From contig OZ242037.1 in NCBI GenBank assembly GCA_965205165.1, positions 1,116,001 through 1,180,000 on the forward strand: a DNA stretch of 64,000 nucleotides. Direction: 5' to 3'. Below are positions 1 through 9,299 of the stretch, in pieces. Within the stretch, counting starts at the first letter, position 1; every line of letters starts with the position of its first letter. Made by a program: the position numbers and the translations under genes. The notes beneath the pieces are model-generated. The model ran no database searches. It was not told the origin of the DNA and saw nothing but the letters and a program-made list of their open reading frames with translations. The stretch comes from CBDESM01 sp965205165. GTDB taxonomy: Bacteria > Chloroflexota > Dehalococcoidia > Bin125.

Positions 1-1590
1 GGCCCCACCCAGTACTGGATGGGCCTCTACATGAACTACCTGATCCGCTGGGCCAACAAGGAACAGGGCGTCATGGAGAGCGACATCGCCTCGGTGCCGG
101 AGGTCCCCGACCCCGAGACCTACATCTTCACGCTCGACCAAGGCGCGGCTTGGTGGGACCAGTTCCCGACCGAGGGCGGACGGCCCGTCACCGCCGAGGA
201 CATCCGCGCCAACTTCCAGCGCCAGATCGACGGCGCCGACGACACCGGCGCGCCCGACGCGACCTTCCGCGGCGCCGACCGCTTCCGCAAGACCAGCTCG
301 ATGGACACGCCGGACGAGCAGACCTTCGTGGCCAAGACGACCGGCGCGGACTCGACCTACCTCGGCGGCACCATCCTCAGCCCCTTCTCCTGGATGACCT
401 CGCCCGAGGGCATGAACGAATGGGGCGACCGCTGGCGCGACGAGGCGACCAACGTCGAGCTCGCCTCCGGCTCCGGCCCGCACATCCCGCAGAGCTACGA
501 CCCCGACCTCGGCATCGACCTGCTCAAGAACCCCAACTACTGGAAGATGGGCGAGGACGGACAGCCCCTGCCCTACCTCGACGGCGTCAACTTCGTCAAC
601 CTCGTCGACGCCACCGCGGTCGACACCGCCTACCGCGGGCGCGAGATCGACATCGGCGGCTTCCCCCTCTCCTCGGTCCAGGTCGAGGCGATCTCGGGCG
701 ACTTCCCCGACCACGAAACCCGCGACGTCGCCTTCGGCTTCACGATCGTGACCGTGATGGGCACCTTCAACCCCGACTGGCAGGGCGAGGACGGGCTCGG
801 CAACCCCTACCTCGACCGCCGCTTCGCCTACGCGATGCAGGCCGCGATCGACCGCAACCAGCTGATCGACACCGTCTACCTCGGCGCCGCCAAGCTCTCC
901 GCCACCCACTGGACGCCGTGGTTCGACGCCTTCTGGAAGCTGCCCGACGACGAGCTGCTGACGGTGCCGGGCTACCGCCCCGACCGCGAGGCCGACAAGA
1001 AGCTGGCCCGCGATCTGGTCGACGCCTCCGGCTTCGACCGCTCGCGCCCGCTCAAGATCTTCATCCCGGACATCTGGGAGCAGACCTACCCGGGCGTGAC
1101 CGAGGTCACGGCCGCCATGTACGAGGACGCGGTCGGCTTCCGGCCCACGCTCGACATCCAGCCCTACACGCTGATGCAGGCACGCTTCAACGACGGCACC
1201 TTCCCCGGCCGCGCCCCCTGCTGGACCAACCCGCCGCCCGACCTCGACCCCACCTCGGCCTGGACGCTGAGCCTCAAGGCCGGCGGCTCGTCCAACCTCA
1301 CGCAGTACGACTACCCCGCGGTCGAGGCGATCGTCGACGAGATGGTCACCACGCTCGACGCGGACGAGCGCCGCGAGATGGCGCTGACCGTGCAGCGGAT
1401 CGGCATGGGCATCGACCCCGAACACGGCTACGACGGCATGTTCGGCTGGTTCGGCGTCATGAACGGGATCGCCCCCACCGTCTGGTGGCCCTACGTCACC
1501 CGCAGCGAGAACACGATCCAGTTCGCCCACGACTCGCACAACTTCGACGTGGCCTGGCTCGACCAGGAGCACGCCGACTACCCGGCTTAG
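1..1590 (+). CDS. ABC transporter substrate-binding protein, family 5 (5' truncated)
   Basis: Extracytoplasmic solute receptor of a peptide/nickel-type (Dpp/Opp) importer. The reading frame is open from base 1, so the signal peptide and N-terminus lie outside the window. It aligns throughout with the complete paralogue at 4476-6479: the opening GPTQYW matches GPTQFM there, and both share the NPNYWK block of family-5 binding proteins, an IDTVYLG block and a C-terminal W-x-x-x-EH tail. It is the first gene of a cassette with permeases at 1654 and 3146. No ATPase gene is seen. The ligand cannot be read from sequence. The family call is secure and the substrate unknown. Confidence 0.9.
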   Translation, partial: GPTQYWMGLYMNYLIRWANKEQGVMESDIASVPEVPDPETYIFTLDQGAAWWDQFPTEGGRPVTAEDIRANFQRQIDGADDTGAPDATFRGADRFRKTSSMDTPDEQTFVAKTTGADSTYLGGTILSPFSWMTSPEGMNEWGDRWRDEATNVELASGSGPHIPQSYDPDLGIDLLKNPNYWKMGEDGQPLPYLDGVNFVNLVDATAVDTAYRGREIDIGGFPLSSVQVEAISGDFPDHETRDVAFGFTIVTVMGTFNPDWQGEDGLGNPYLDRRFAYAMQAAIDRNQLIDTVYLGAAKLSATHWTPWFDAFWKLPDDELLTVPGYRPDREADKKLARDLVDASGFDRSRPLKIFIPDIWEQTYPGVTEVTAAMYEDAVGFRPTLDIQPYTLMQARFNDGTFPGRAPCWTNPPPDLDPTSAWTLSLKAGGSSNLTQYDYPAVEAIVDEMVTTLDADERREMALTVQRIGMGIDPEHGYDGMFGWFGVMNGIAPTVWWPYVTRSENTIQFAHDSHNFDVAWLDQEHADYPA

Positions 1591-1653
1591 GCCGGGCAGT
1601 CGGCGGCGCGGAGCGACGGGCGAAAGCCGGCGGACGGCTAGGGCGGGCGCTGC

Positions 1654-3135
1654 ATGCAGAAGTACCTGATCCGGCGCCTGCTGCTGGTGATCCCCACCCT
1701 CTGGCTGGTGATCTCCCTGCTCTTCCTGGCGCTCCGCGCCCTGCCCGGCGACTTCGTCACCCGCAAGCTCTCGAACCTCGAATCGCAGAGCGCCGAGGCC
1801 CGCACGCTCGAGATCGTCGGCCAGATCGTGGCCGAAAACACGACCCACCGCGTGCTCGCCAACGAGACCATCGAGAGCATCGCCGCGGATTACGAGATCA
1901 CCGCCGCCCAGCTGCTCGAATACAACCCGCAATTGGCCGACCCGGCCCAGCTGAGAGCCGGCTTCCGCGCCGTCGTCCTGCCCGGCGAGCGCGTGGGCGT
2001 GCTGGCCACGCGCCACCGCGTCGTCCGCCCCGAAGACGAGTCGGACGGCATCGAGCAGCTGACCGCGCTGAACCCGGGCGTCGAGCTCGGCTACGTCGGC
2101 GACGACCCCTACGTGCCGGTCGGGACCGACTTCAAGATCCGCGATTCGATCACGATCTCCGATCTGGCCTACGTCTACCGGATCACGGCGGAGGACATAC
2201 TCGCGGTCAACCCGGCCGGCAGCCCGACCAACCCGGACGGGCTGATGACGGCGGACTACGCGCTGATGCCCGGCGACGAGTACCGCGAGCCGTCGACCAA
2301 GGTCACGGAGGCGCTGATCCAGAACCGGCTCGGCATCGACAAGCCGCTCGGCGTGCAGTACTACGAGTTCCTCTGGGACACCATCACCTTCGATTTCGCC
2401 CCCTCCTTCCAGACCCGCGAATCGTCGATGGACCTCTTCCTGCGCTCGCTCCCGCGCACGCTCCACCTCAACGTCTACGCGCTCGTCGTCGCCATCATCA
2501 TCGCCATCCCCGTGGGCGTGATCTCCGCGATCCGGCAGGACAGCGCGGCCGACTACACCCTGCGCGGCTTCGCCATCCTGATGCTGGCCGCGCCCTCCTT
2601 CTGGATCGCGACGATGATGATCTACGTCGTCACGCCCGGCGGCATCTTCGACGGCGGCATCTTCTCGATCCCGCTGGCCAGCGAGGACGCGCGCAGCGTC
2701 TTCAGCGATTTCCGCGGCGCGCTCGCCCTCTATTCGATTCCCGCCATCGCCGGCGGGCTCGCCGCCGGGGCCGGGCTGATGCGGATCACCCGCTCCGAAA
2801 TGCTCGAAGTGCTGCGCCAGGACTACGTCCGCACCGCCCAGTCCAAGGGCCTGCGCGAGCGCTCGGTCGTCCTCCGCCACGCCTTCCGCAACGCGCTCGT
2901 CCCCGTGCTCAGCGTCTTCGGCGTCGTCGTCGCCACCCTCGTCGGCGGCAACATCATCCTCGAGGTGCTCTTCAACATCCCCGGCATCGGCCTGCTGCTC
3001 TGGCAGCGCATCCAGCAGGCCGACATCCCCGTCGTGCAGACGACGGTCTTCTTCCTCGCGCTGTTCGTGATCATCCTCAACATCCTGATCGACGTCACCT
3101 ACGCGTTCGTCGACCCGCGCATCCGCTACTCGTGA
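1654..3135 (+). CDS. ABC transporter permease, DppB-like, with LysM-like insertion
   Basis: Inner-membrane permease of a peptide-type ABC importer (BPD_transp_1). TM1 spans about residues 9-29. The family block around NRLGIDKPLG, normally soon after TM1, appears only at residue 224. Between them lies an insertion of about 190 residues with two LysM-like modules: about 64-111 (THRVLANETIESIAADY) and about 158-207 (KIRDSITISDLAYVYRITAE). The remaining transmembrane helices and the EAA-type loop (MLEVLRQDYVRTAQSKGL) are normal. The insertion should face the outside, where LysM modules usually bind peptidoglycan or chitin-like sugars. The paralogue at 6531 has the same insertion. The gene follows the binding protein by 63 bp. 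Confidence 0.9.
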   Translation: MQKYLIRRLLLVIPTLWLVISLLFLALRALPGDFVTRKLSNLESQSAEARTLEIVGQIVAENTTHRVLANETIESIAADYEITAAQLLEYNPQLADPAQLRAGFRAVVLPGERVGVLATRHRVVRPEDESDGIEQLTALNPGVELGYVGDDPYVPVGTDFKIRDSITISDLAYVYRITAEDILAVNPAGSPTNPDGLMTADYALMPGDEYREPSTKVTEALIQNRLGIDKPLGVQYYEFLWDTITFDFAPSFQTRESSMDLFLRSLPRTLHLNVYALVVAIIIAIPVGVISAIRQDSAADYTLRGFAILMLAAPSFWIATMMIYVVTPGGIFDGGIFSIPLASEDARSVFSDFRGALALYSIPAIAGGLAAGAGLMRITRSEMLEVLRQDYVRTAQSKGLRERSVVLRHAFRNALVPVLSVFGVVVATLVGGNIILEVLFNIPGIGLLLWQRIQQADIPVVQTTVFFLALFVIILNILIDVTYAFVDPRIRYS

Positions 3136-3145
3136 TGGACGCCGC

Positions 3146-4390
3146 ATGAGCGACGCACCGGACACCAGCCAGGTCGAGATCGCCGACTTCGCCGCCGCGC
3201 AGGGGCTGCAGATCGAATCCCGCACCCGCGCCCAGCGGCTGGCCGGCGGCCTCCGCGTCTTCATCGCCAGAAAGCGGCTCGGCGCCTTCGGCCTCTTCCT
3301 CGTCATCATCTGGAGCTTCATCGCGGTCGGCACCATCGGCTCCGGCGGCGGCTGGCTCGGCGTCGGCCGCTACGACAGCCAGGCCGTCTTCCGCATCGCC
3401 AACCAGGATTGGGCCGACGCCAAGATCGCCGACAACCTCGACGGCATCAGCCAGGACATCACCCGCGGCGATCTGCGCGACCTCGTCTCCGACGAATCGA
3501 TCTACGGCGATCTCGCCGTCAGCCAGGGCTACGCCGCCGAGATGGTCGAGTACGCCGCCGCGAAGGCGCTCGACGGCACCCTGCTCCTGCACCTGCGGGA
3601 CAAGGAGCCCGCCGAAATCGCGATCGGCGCCGACGGCGTGATCCGGGACGTCGACGACCTCTTCGCCACCGGGCTCAGCACCCACACCGCGCTCGCCTCG
3701 CTGCACGAACCCTCCGGCCGGCACTGGCTCGGCACCGACCGCGGCGGCCACGACCTCTTCGCCCGCGTCACCGAGGGCGCCCGCCTCTCGCTCTACATCG
3801 GCTTCTTCGCCACCGCCATCGCCGTCGTCGCCGGCACCATGATCGGCCTGATCAGCGGCGGAATCGGCGGCTCCGTCGACATCTCCGCCAACCGCCTGAT
3901 GGACGCCATCCAGACCTTCCCCCCGATCGTCTTCCTGCTCCTGCTCCGAGCCGTCACCGAGCCCTCCGCGATCTGGGTCACCCTCTCGCTCGCCGCGATC
4001 GGCGTCGCCCCCGTCCAGCGCGTCGTCCGCGGCTCCGTCATCCAAATCCGCGAGATGCCCTTCGTCGAGGCCGCCCGCACCATCGGCGCGGGCAACATCC
4101 GCATCCTCTCCCTCCACATCCTGCCCAACCTCGTCGCCCCCCTGATCGTGCTCTTCTCGATCTACATCGGCATCTTCATCCTCGCCGAAGCCGCGCTCAG
4201 CTTCCTCGGCCTCGGCACCCTCGACGTCTCCTGGGGCAAGATGATCGCCGACGGCCGCCAATTCATCGTCTACTCCCCCTGGACCAGCCTCTGGGCCGGC
4301 CTCGCGCTCACCTCCCTCGTCTTCGGCTTCAACGTGCTCGGAGACGCCCTGCGCGACACCTTCGACCCCCGCCTGCGCGGCTCCCGCTGA
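3146..4390 (+). CDS. ABC transporter permease, DppC-like, with long external loop
   Basis: Second inner-membrane permease of the first cassette, partner of the DppB-like protein at 1654. The conserved HWLGTDRGGHDLFARV block, the EAA loop (REMPFVEAARTIGAGN) and the C-terminal RDTFDPRLRG are present. A loop of about 130 residues separates TM1 (about 46-63) from HWLGTD, longer than usual for DppC proteins; it has no LysM signature that I recognise. The gene starts 10 bp after the previous stop, so translational coupling is likely. Its paralogue at 8009 shares this architecture, showing that the whole cassette was duplicated. Confidence 0.9.
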   Translation: MSDAPDTSQVEIADFAAAQGLQIESRTRAQRLAGGLRVFIARKRLGAFGLFLVIIWSFIAVGTIGSGGGWLGVGRYDSQAVFRIANQDWADAKIADNLDGISQDITRGDLRDLVSDESIYGDLAVSQGYAAEMVEYAAAKALDGTLLLHLRDKEPAEIAIGADGVIRDVDDLFATGLSTHTALASLHEPSGRHWLGTDRGGHDLFARVTEGARLSLYIGFFATAIAVVAGTMIGLISGGIGGSVDISANRLMDAIQTFPPIVFLLLLRAVTEPSAIWVTLSLAAIGVAPVQRVVRGSVIQIREMPFVEAARTIGAGNIRILSLHILPNLVAPLIVLFSIYIGIFILAEAALSFLGLGTLDVSWGKMIADGRQFIVYSPWTSLWAGLALTSLVFGFNVLGDALRDTFDPRLRGSR

Positions 4391-4415
4391 CCGCCCTTCC
4401 GTCGTGCTTGTGTAA

Positions 4416-4434
4416 AGCACTTGGCAAAAGTGCT
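4416..4434 (+). promoter_or_regulatory. 7-bp inverted repeat upstream of second ABC cassette
   Basis: AGCACTT and AAGTGCT are exact inverted arms around a 5-nt GGCAA loop, in the 85-bp gap before the binding protein at 4476. A TANNNT-type -10 candidate (TAGCCT, 4434-4439) touches the right arm. It could be an operator or a short hairpin; there is no T-tract to make it a convincing terminator. Confidence 0.4.
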
Positions 4435-4475
4435 AGCCTGCGGCATCCGAGCGGAATCGCGGACGGAGGAACGTC

Positions 4476-6479
4476 ATGAGCGAGCGCAACTACTGGCAGC
4501 GGATGCGACGGACCCGCATGAATCGGCGCAGCCTGCTCCGTGCCTCCGCCCGCGCCGGCGTCGGCGCGGCCGGCCTCGCCTTGGTCGGCTGCGGCGACGA
4601 CGATGACGACTCGGCGCAGCAGGCGTTGGCGCAGGCGCAGTCCGGCACGTCATCGCAGCAGTCGGCCTCGTCGGCGCAGGCCAGCGGCGACGACCAGCAA
4701 GAGCAGGCGGCGGCGAGGACGGCGCAGCAGGCCGACGATCAGGATGAAGCGGGGGGGGACAGCGGCTCGGACCAGCAGTCGACGGCCGCGGCCGCCCCGA
4801 GCGACGCGCCGAAGATGGGCGGGATCAACCGCGGTGCCACGACGATCAACACGCACGACTACTGGGACCCGCACCGCGGCGTCTTCGGCCCCACCCAGTT
4901 CATGCACAGCCTGATGTACAACAACATCATCCGCTGGCAGAACAAGGAGCGCGGGGTGATGGAGAGCGACCTCGCGCAGTTGCCCGAGATTCCCGACGCG
5001 GAGACCTACATCTTCACCGTAACCGACGGCGCCCGCTGGCAGGACAAGTACCCCACCGAGGGCGGACGCGAGGTCGTAGCCGAAGACCTCGCCTTCAACA
5101 TCGACCGCCAGGTCAACGCGGTCGACTCCACCGGCGCCGAGGACGGCACCTTCCTCTCCTCGACCAGCTGGCGCTCGGTCGTGCAGCGCGACGCCACCGA
5201 CGAACGCACGCTGGTCTGCAAATCCGACGGGATCGACTCCACCTTCCTCGGCGCGGCCTTCCTGAACCCGTTCGCATGGATCGCGGCGCCGGAGGGCATT
5301 CAGGAGTGGGGGCTGGACAGCGATGTCTGGCGGGACGACCCGACCCAGCTGCTGACGGCGGCGTCGGGCCCGTTCATCGGCGAGTTCTTCGACCCCACCG
5401 ACCGCTTCATCGCGGTGCGCAACCCGAACTACTGGAAGACCGACCAGTGGGGCCAGCAGCTGCCCTACCTCGACGAGTACCGCACCTTCAACATCTTCGA
5501 CGAGACCACCGTCGACACGGCGCTGCGCAACAAGGAGCTCGAAGACGCCGGCCTCAACGTCAGCCGAGTCGATCAGCTCCTGATCGACTTCCCGGACATG
5601 GTCCGCCGCACGCTCGGCGGCGGCTTCACGATCATCATCCGCGGCAACTTCTCCACAGAATGGGAGGGCGAAGACGGCCAGGGCAATCCTTGGGCCGACC
5701 GCCGCGTCTGGGCCGCCTACCACATGGCCACCAACCGCCAGCTGATGATCGACACCGTTTACCTCGGCTCGGCCAAGCCCACCGCGCTCGCCGCCACCCC
5801 GTGGTTCTCCAGCTTCTGGGCGCCCTCCGAGGACGAGCTGGTCACCTTCCGCGGCTACCGCACCAACAAGGACCTGGACAACAAGGAGGCCAACGATCTG
5901 CTCGACGCGGCAGGCTTCGACCGCTCGCGCGAAATCCAGATCATCCTGCCGGACGTCTGGGAGGAGCGCTACCCGGGCATCCGCGAGACCACCATCGCCA
6001 TGTACGCCGACGCGATCGGGCTGAACGTCAACGTCATCCTCGAGCCGTACACCATCATCCTCCAGCGCTTGGTCGACGGCAGCTATCCGGGCGACGGGCC
6101 GAACTGGACCAACCCGCCCTCGAACCTCGACCCGACCACCTGGTTCTACGACAGCCTGCGGCCGGGCGGCTCGATCAACTTCTGGTCCTACGACTACCCG
6201 CGCGTGACCGCGCTGGTGGAGGAGATGAAGGTCACGCTTGATCAGGACGTGAAGCAGGAGCAAGGCAAAGAGGTCATCGGCATCCTCATGGGCGAGGACC
6301 CGGAGGCCGGACTGGAGGGCATCTCGCCCGAGTTCGGCGTGATGAACCCCGTCTCCCACCGCGCCGCTTGGCCTTGGTACCACCCCAACGAGGACGTGTT
6401 CCAGTTCGGCCACGCCAACCACAACCACGACACCACTTGGATCGACACGGAGCACCCCGACATTCCCGACGTCGTCTAG
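4476..6479 (+). CDS. ABC transporter substrate-binding lipoprotein, family 5
   Basis: Complete extracytoplasmic receptor of the second peptide-type importer. The N-terminus has a twin-arginine stretch (MNRRSLLRASARAG) and a lipobox ending LVGC near residue 38, implying Tat export and lipid anchoring. An Asp run and a Gln/Ala/Ser-rich tether follow before the globular domain at about residue 110. Family hallmarks include NPNYWK and the IDTVYLGSAKP segment. It is very similar to the truncated receptor at 1-1590. The permeases at 6531 and 8009 complete the cassette, but no ATPase is encoded nearby. The start fits an upstream GGAGGAACGTC ribosome site. Ligand unknown. Confidence 0.92.
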   Translation: MSERNYWQRMRRTRMNRRSLLRASARAGVGAAGLALVGCGDDDDDSAQQALAQAQSGTSSQQSASSAQASGDDQQEQAAARTAQQADDQDEAGGDSGSDQQSTAAAAPSDAPKMGGINRGATTINTHDYWDPHRGVFGPTQFMHSLMYNNIIRWQNKERGVMESDLAQLPEIPDAETYIFTVTDGARWQDKYPTEGGREVVAEDLAFNIDRQVNAVDSTGAEDGTFLSSTSWRSVVQRDATDERTLVCKSDGIDSTFLGAAFLNPFAWIAAPEGIQEWGLDSDVWRDDPTQLLTAASGPFIGEFFDPTDRFIAVRNPNYWKTDQWGQQLPYLDEYRTFNIFDETTVDTALRNKELEDAGLNVSRVDQLLIDFPDMVRRTLGGGFTIIIRGNFSTEWEGEDGQGNPWADRRVWAAYHMATNRQLMIDTVYLGSAKPTALAATPWFSSFWAPSEDELVTFRGYRTNKDLDNKEANDLLDAAGFDRSREIQIILPDVWEERYPGIRETTIAMYADAIGLNVNVILEPYTIILQRLVDGSYPGDGPNWTNPPSNLDPTTWFYDSLRPGGSINFWSYDYPRVTALVEEMKVTLDQDVKQEQGKEVIGILMGEDPEAGLEGISPEFGVMNPVSHRAAWPWYHPNEDVFQFGHANHNHDTTWIDTEHPDIPDVV

Positions 6480-6530
6480 CCGAAGCGGCCGCAGCCGCGG
6501 CCCGCGCCGACCGGCAACCGGGGAGCAGCC

Positions 6531-8012
6531 GTGTCCAAGTACCTGATCCGGCGGATCCTGCTCGTCATTCCGACGATGTGGCTCGTCCTGAGTCTGCTCT
6601 TCGTCGCGCTGTCGCTGATTCCCGGCGATGCCGCCGCGCGCAAGGCCGCCAACCTCGAGGGCCAGGGCGCGGCCACCCGCACCTACGAGATCATCGGCGA
6701 GGTCGATGTCGAGAACACCACCCACCGGGTCCTCTCCGGCGAGACGCTGGACGACATTGCCGAGAAGTGGGAGGTTTCGGTTTCGTACCTGCTCTCCCAG
6801 AACCCCGATGTCAATGCGGGCGAGCCGCTGCGCGCCGGCCTGCGGGTGATCGTGATCCCCGGCCAGCGGCTCGACACGCTGGCCATCTCCAACGACCTCG
6901 CCCGTTCCGATGAGCCCGAACCGGGCATCGCCCTGATCCGCGGGCGCAACCCCGGCCTCGAGTTCCCCGAATTCCAAGGCGACCCCTACGCCGAGGCGGG
7001 CACGGTGCTCAAGATCCGCGACTCCGTCACGCTCGAGGAACTCGCCTACGTCAAGCGCGTGACCGCGCAAGACTGGCTCAACTCGAACGAACCGGGCTCG
7101 CCGAGCAATCCCGACGGCTCCCTGACGCCGACGACCCCGCTCTATCCCGGCGACCCGATCGTCGCGCCCCAGTCCGAGATCGGCCTCGCCACCTCCCGCA
7201 ACCGCCTCGGCCTAGACCGGCCCCTGGGCGAGCGCTACTTGGACGTGATCTGGGACACCGTCCGCTTCCAGTTCGAGCCCTCGCTCTATACCAACGAGCC
7301 CTCGCTCGATATCTTCCTGCGCGCCGCCCCCAAGACGCTGCATCTCAACGTCTACGCGCTCGTCGTCGCCGTCGTCGTCTCCATCCCCGTCGGCGTCCTC
7401 GCCGCGATCCGCCAAGACCGTGCGCTCGACTACGTGCTGCGCGGCTTCTCGATCCTCGCCCTCGCCGCGCCCTCTTTCTGGACCGCGATCATGCTGATCG
7501 TGATCGTTACGCCCGGCGGCATCAGCGACGGCGGGCTGTGGACGATCCCGCTGACCGATGAGTCCGCGCGGAGCATTTTCAGTTCCGTGCCCGGCTTCTT
7601 CCAGCTGTACACGATTCCGGCCGTGGCCGGCGGCATCGCCGCCGGTGCCGGGCTGATGCGGATCACCAGATCCGAGATGCTCGAGGTGGTGCGGCAGGAC
7701 TACGTGCGCACGGCCTGGGCCAAGGGGTTGCGCGAGCGCGTCGTTATCCAGCGCCACGTGATGCGCAACGCGATGGTTAATGTGCTCTCCGTCTTCGGCC
7801 TCGCTCTTGCCGGCCTCGTCTCCGGCAACGTGATCCTCGAAGTCGTCTTCAACGTGCCCGGCCTCGGCTTCCTGCTCTTCCAACGCATCCAGCAGAACGA
7901 CGTCCCCGTCGTCTACACGATCGGCTTCTTCTTCGCCCTGCTGATCGTGCTCGTCAACATCCTCGTCGACCTCGGCTACGCCCTCGTCGACCCGCGGATC
8001 CGCTACTCATGA
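6531..8012 (+). CDS. ABC transporter permease, DppB-like, with LysM-like insertion
   Basis: Inner-membrane permease of the second cassette, starting at GTG. Like its paralogue at 1654 it has TM1, a long external insertion, then the family block NRLGLDRPLGERY and the normal transmembrane core with an EAA loop (MLEVVRQDYVRTAWAKGL). The first inserted module (THRVLSGETLDDIAEKWEV, then LLSQNPDVN and VIVIPG) is an especially clear LysM motif; a second, weaker one begins KIRDSVTLEELAYVKRVTAQ. Conservation of both modules between paralogues argues that the insertion is functional. The stop overlaps the next start by 4 nt. Confidence 0.9.
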   Translation: MSKYLIRRILLVIPTMWLVLSLLFVALSLIPGDAAARKAANLEGQGAATRTYEIIGEVDVENTTHRVLSGETLDDIAEKWEVSVSYLLSQNPDVNAGEPLRAGLRVIVIPGQRLDTLAISNDLARSDEPEPGIALIRGRNPGLEFPEFQGDPYAEAGTVLKIRDSVTLEELAYVKRVTAQDWLNSNEPGSPSNPDGSLTPTTPLYPGDPIVAPQSEIGLATSRNRLGLDRPLGERYLDVIWDTVRFQFEPSLYTNEPSLDIFLRAAPKTLHLNVYALVVAVVVSIPVGVLAAIRQDRALDYVLRGFSILALAAPSFWTAIMLIVIVTPGGISDGGLWTIPLTDESARSIFSSVPGFFQLYTIPAVAGGIAAGAGLMRITRSEMLEVVRQDYVRTAWAKGLRERVVIQRHVMRNAMVNVLSVFGLALAGLVSGNVILEVVFNVPGLGFLLFQRIQQNDVPVVYTIGFFFALLIVLVNILVDLGYALVDPRIRYS

Positions 8013-9247
8013 GCTCGCGACCCGATTCCGCCGCCGACTTGGCCGAATACGCGGCCGCGCAAGGGCTCGTCGTCGAGCGCAAGTCGCGCGCCGAGATGCT
8101 TCGCCGGGCCGCGCTCGGCTTCATCCGCGGCAAGCCGCTCGGCGCTTTCGGTGCCTTCCTAGTCCTGCTCTGGTCCTTCATCGCCGTGGGCACGATCGGC
8201 GACGGCGGCGGCTGGCTCGGCGTCGGCCGCTACGACAGCTCGACCGTGTTCTGGAAGGCCAACAGCAAGTACGCCGACGACAAGATCGCCAATGCGCTCA
8301 ACGGCCTCGACTCCGGCATTTCCAACGCCGAACTCGCCGTCATCGTCGGCGACGAGGCAGTCTACGGCCCCGCCGCGGCCGACGAGGAAGTTGCCGGGGA
8401 GATGGTCGAGTACGGCGTGGCGCTGGCCGAATCGGGCGGGCTGATCGACCACCTGCTCGGCCTCGACCTGCCGCAGATCGAAATCCGCGACGGCATGATC
8501 TACGACCTCGACCACCTTGCCCAGACCGGCACCACCAATCCGCGCACCACCGCCGCCCGCGAGGGCCCCAGCAGCGCGCACTGGCTGGGCACCGGCCGCG
8601 GCGGGCAGGACCTCTACGCGCAGATCGCCGAGGGCGCACGGCTCTCGCTCTACATCGGCGTGCTGGCCACCCTCGTCGGCGTGGCCGGCGGCACCGTGAT
8701 CGGCCTCATCTCCGGCGTCTTCGGCGGCAACACCGACCTCGCGATCAACCGCATCATGGATGCCATCCAAGCCTTCCCCCCGCTCGTCTTCCTGATGGTG
8801 ATGCGCACCGTCACCGAGGCCTCCGCGATCGAGGTCACCCTCGTCCTCTCCGTCCTCGCGGTCGCGCCCACCCAGCGGATCGTGCGCGGCGCCGTGATCG
8901 CCCTGCGCGAAATGCCCTTCGTCGAGGCAGCGCGCTCGATCGGCGCCGGCCAGATGCGCGTGATGGCCGTCCACATCCTGCCCAACATCGTCGCCCCCCT
9001 GATCGTCATCTTCTCCATCACCGTCGGCGCCTTCATCCTCGCCGAAGCAGGCCTCAGCTTCCTCGGACTCGGTCCCGCCGACACCTCTTGGGGCAAGATG
9101 ATCGCCGATGGCCGCCAGTTCATCGTCCAATCCCCTTGGACCTCGCTCTTCGCTGGAATCGCCCTCACCTCGCTCGTCTTCGGCTTCAACGTGCTCGGCG
9201 ACGCGCTCCGCGACATCTTCGACCCCCGCCTCAGGGGCGCCCGCTAG
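8009..9247 (+). CDS. ABC transporter permease, DppC-like, with long external loop
   Basis: Second permease of the duplicated importer; its ATG overlaps the TGA of the DppB-like gene. It contains HWLGTGRGGQDLYAQI, the EAA loop (REMPFVEAARSIGAGQ) and the terminal RDIFDPRLRGAR. The segment between TM1 and HWLGTG is again extended to about 130 residues, as in the paralogue at 3146, but is much less conserved than the membrane core. This is the last gene of the two ABC cassettes; the energising ATPases must be elsewhere or shared. Confidence 0.9.
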   Translation: MSSRPDSAADLAEYAAAQGLVVERKSRAEMLRRAALGFIRGKPLGAFGAFLVLLWSFIAVGTIGDGGGWLGVGRYDSSTVFWKANSKYADDKIANALNGLDSGISNAELAVIVGDEAVYGPAAADEEVAGEMVEYGVALAESGGLIDHLLGLDLPQIEIRDGMIYDLDHLAQTGTTNPRTTAAREGPSSAHWLGTGRGGQDLYAQIAEGARLSLYIGVLATLVGVAGGTVIGLISGVFGGNTDLAINRIMDAIQAFPPLVFLMVMRTVTEASAIEVTLVLSVLAVAPTQRIVRGAVIALREMPFVEAARSIGAGQMRVMAVHILPNIVAPLIVIFSITVGAFILAEAGLSFLGLGPADTSWGKMIADGRQFIVQSPWTSLFAGIALTSLVFGFNVLGDALRDIFDPRLRGAR

Positions 9248-9299
9248 CCTCCGCCCGCAATCCCCCGCACCCCAAGCCACCGCTCGAAAGGAGCCGGCC

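Noticed and set aside
4650..7070. Long open frames on the strand opposite the ABC genes (and similar ones at 3095-4420, 8159-9301 and 12228-14864)
   Set aside because: High GC leaves antisense frames open. Their translations are low-complexity, rich in Asp/Val/Gly/Ala/Arg, and match no family, while the sense frames encode recognisable proteins.
9108..9299. 64-residue N-terminal extension of the first acyl-CoA dehydrogenase
   Set aside because: The extension is a Ser/Ala-rich shadow of the end of the preceding permease gene; AAAGGAG before ATG 9300 marks the start.
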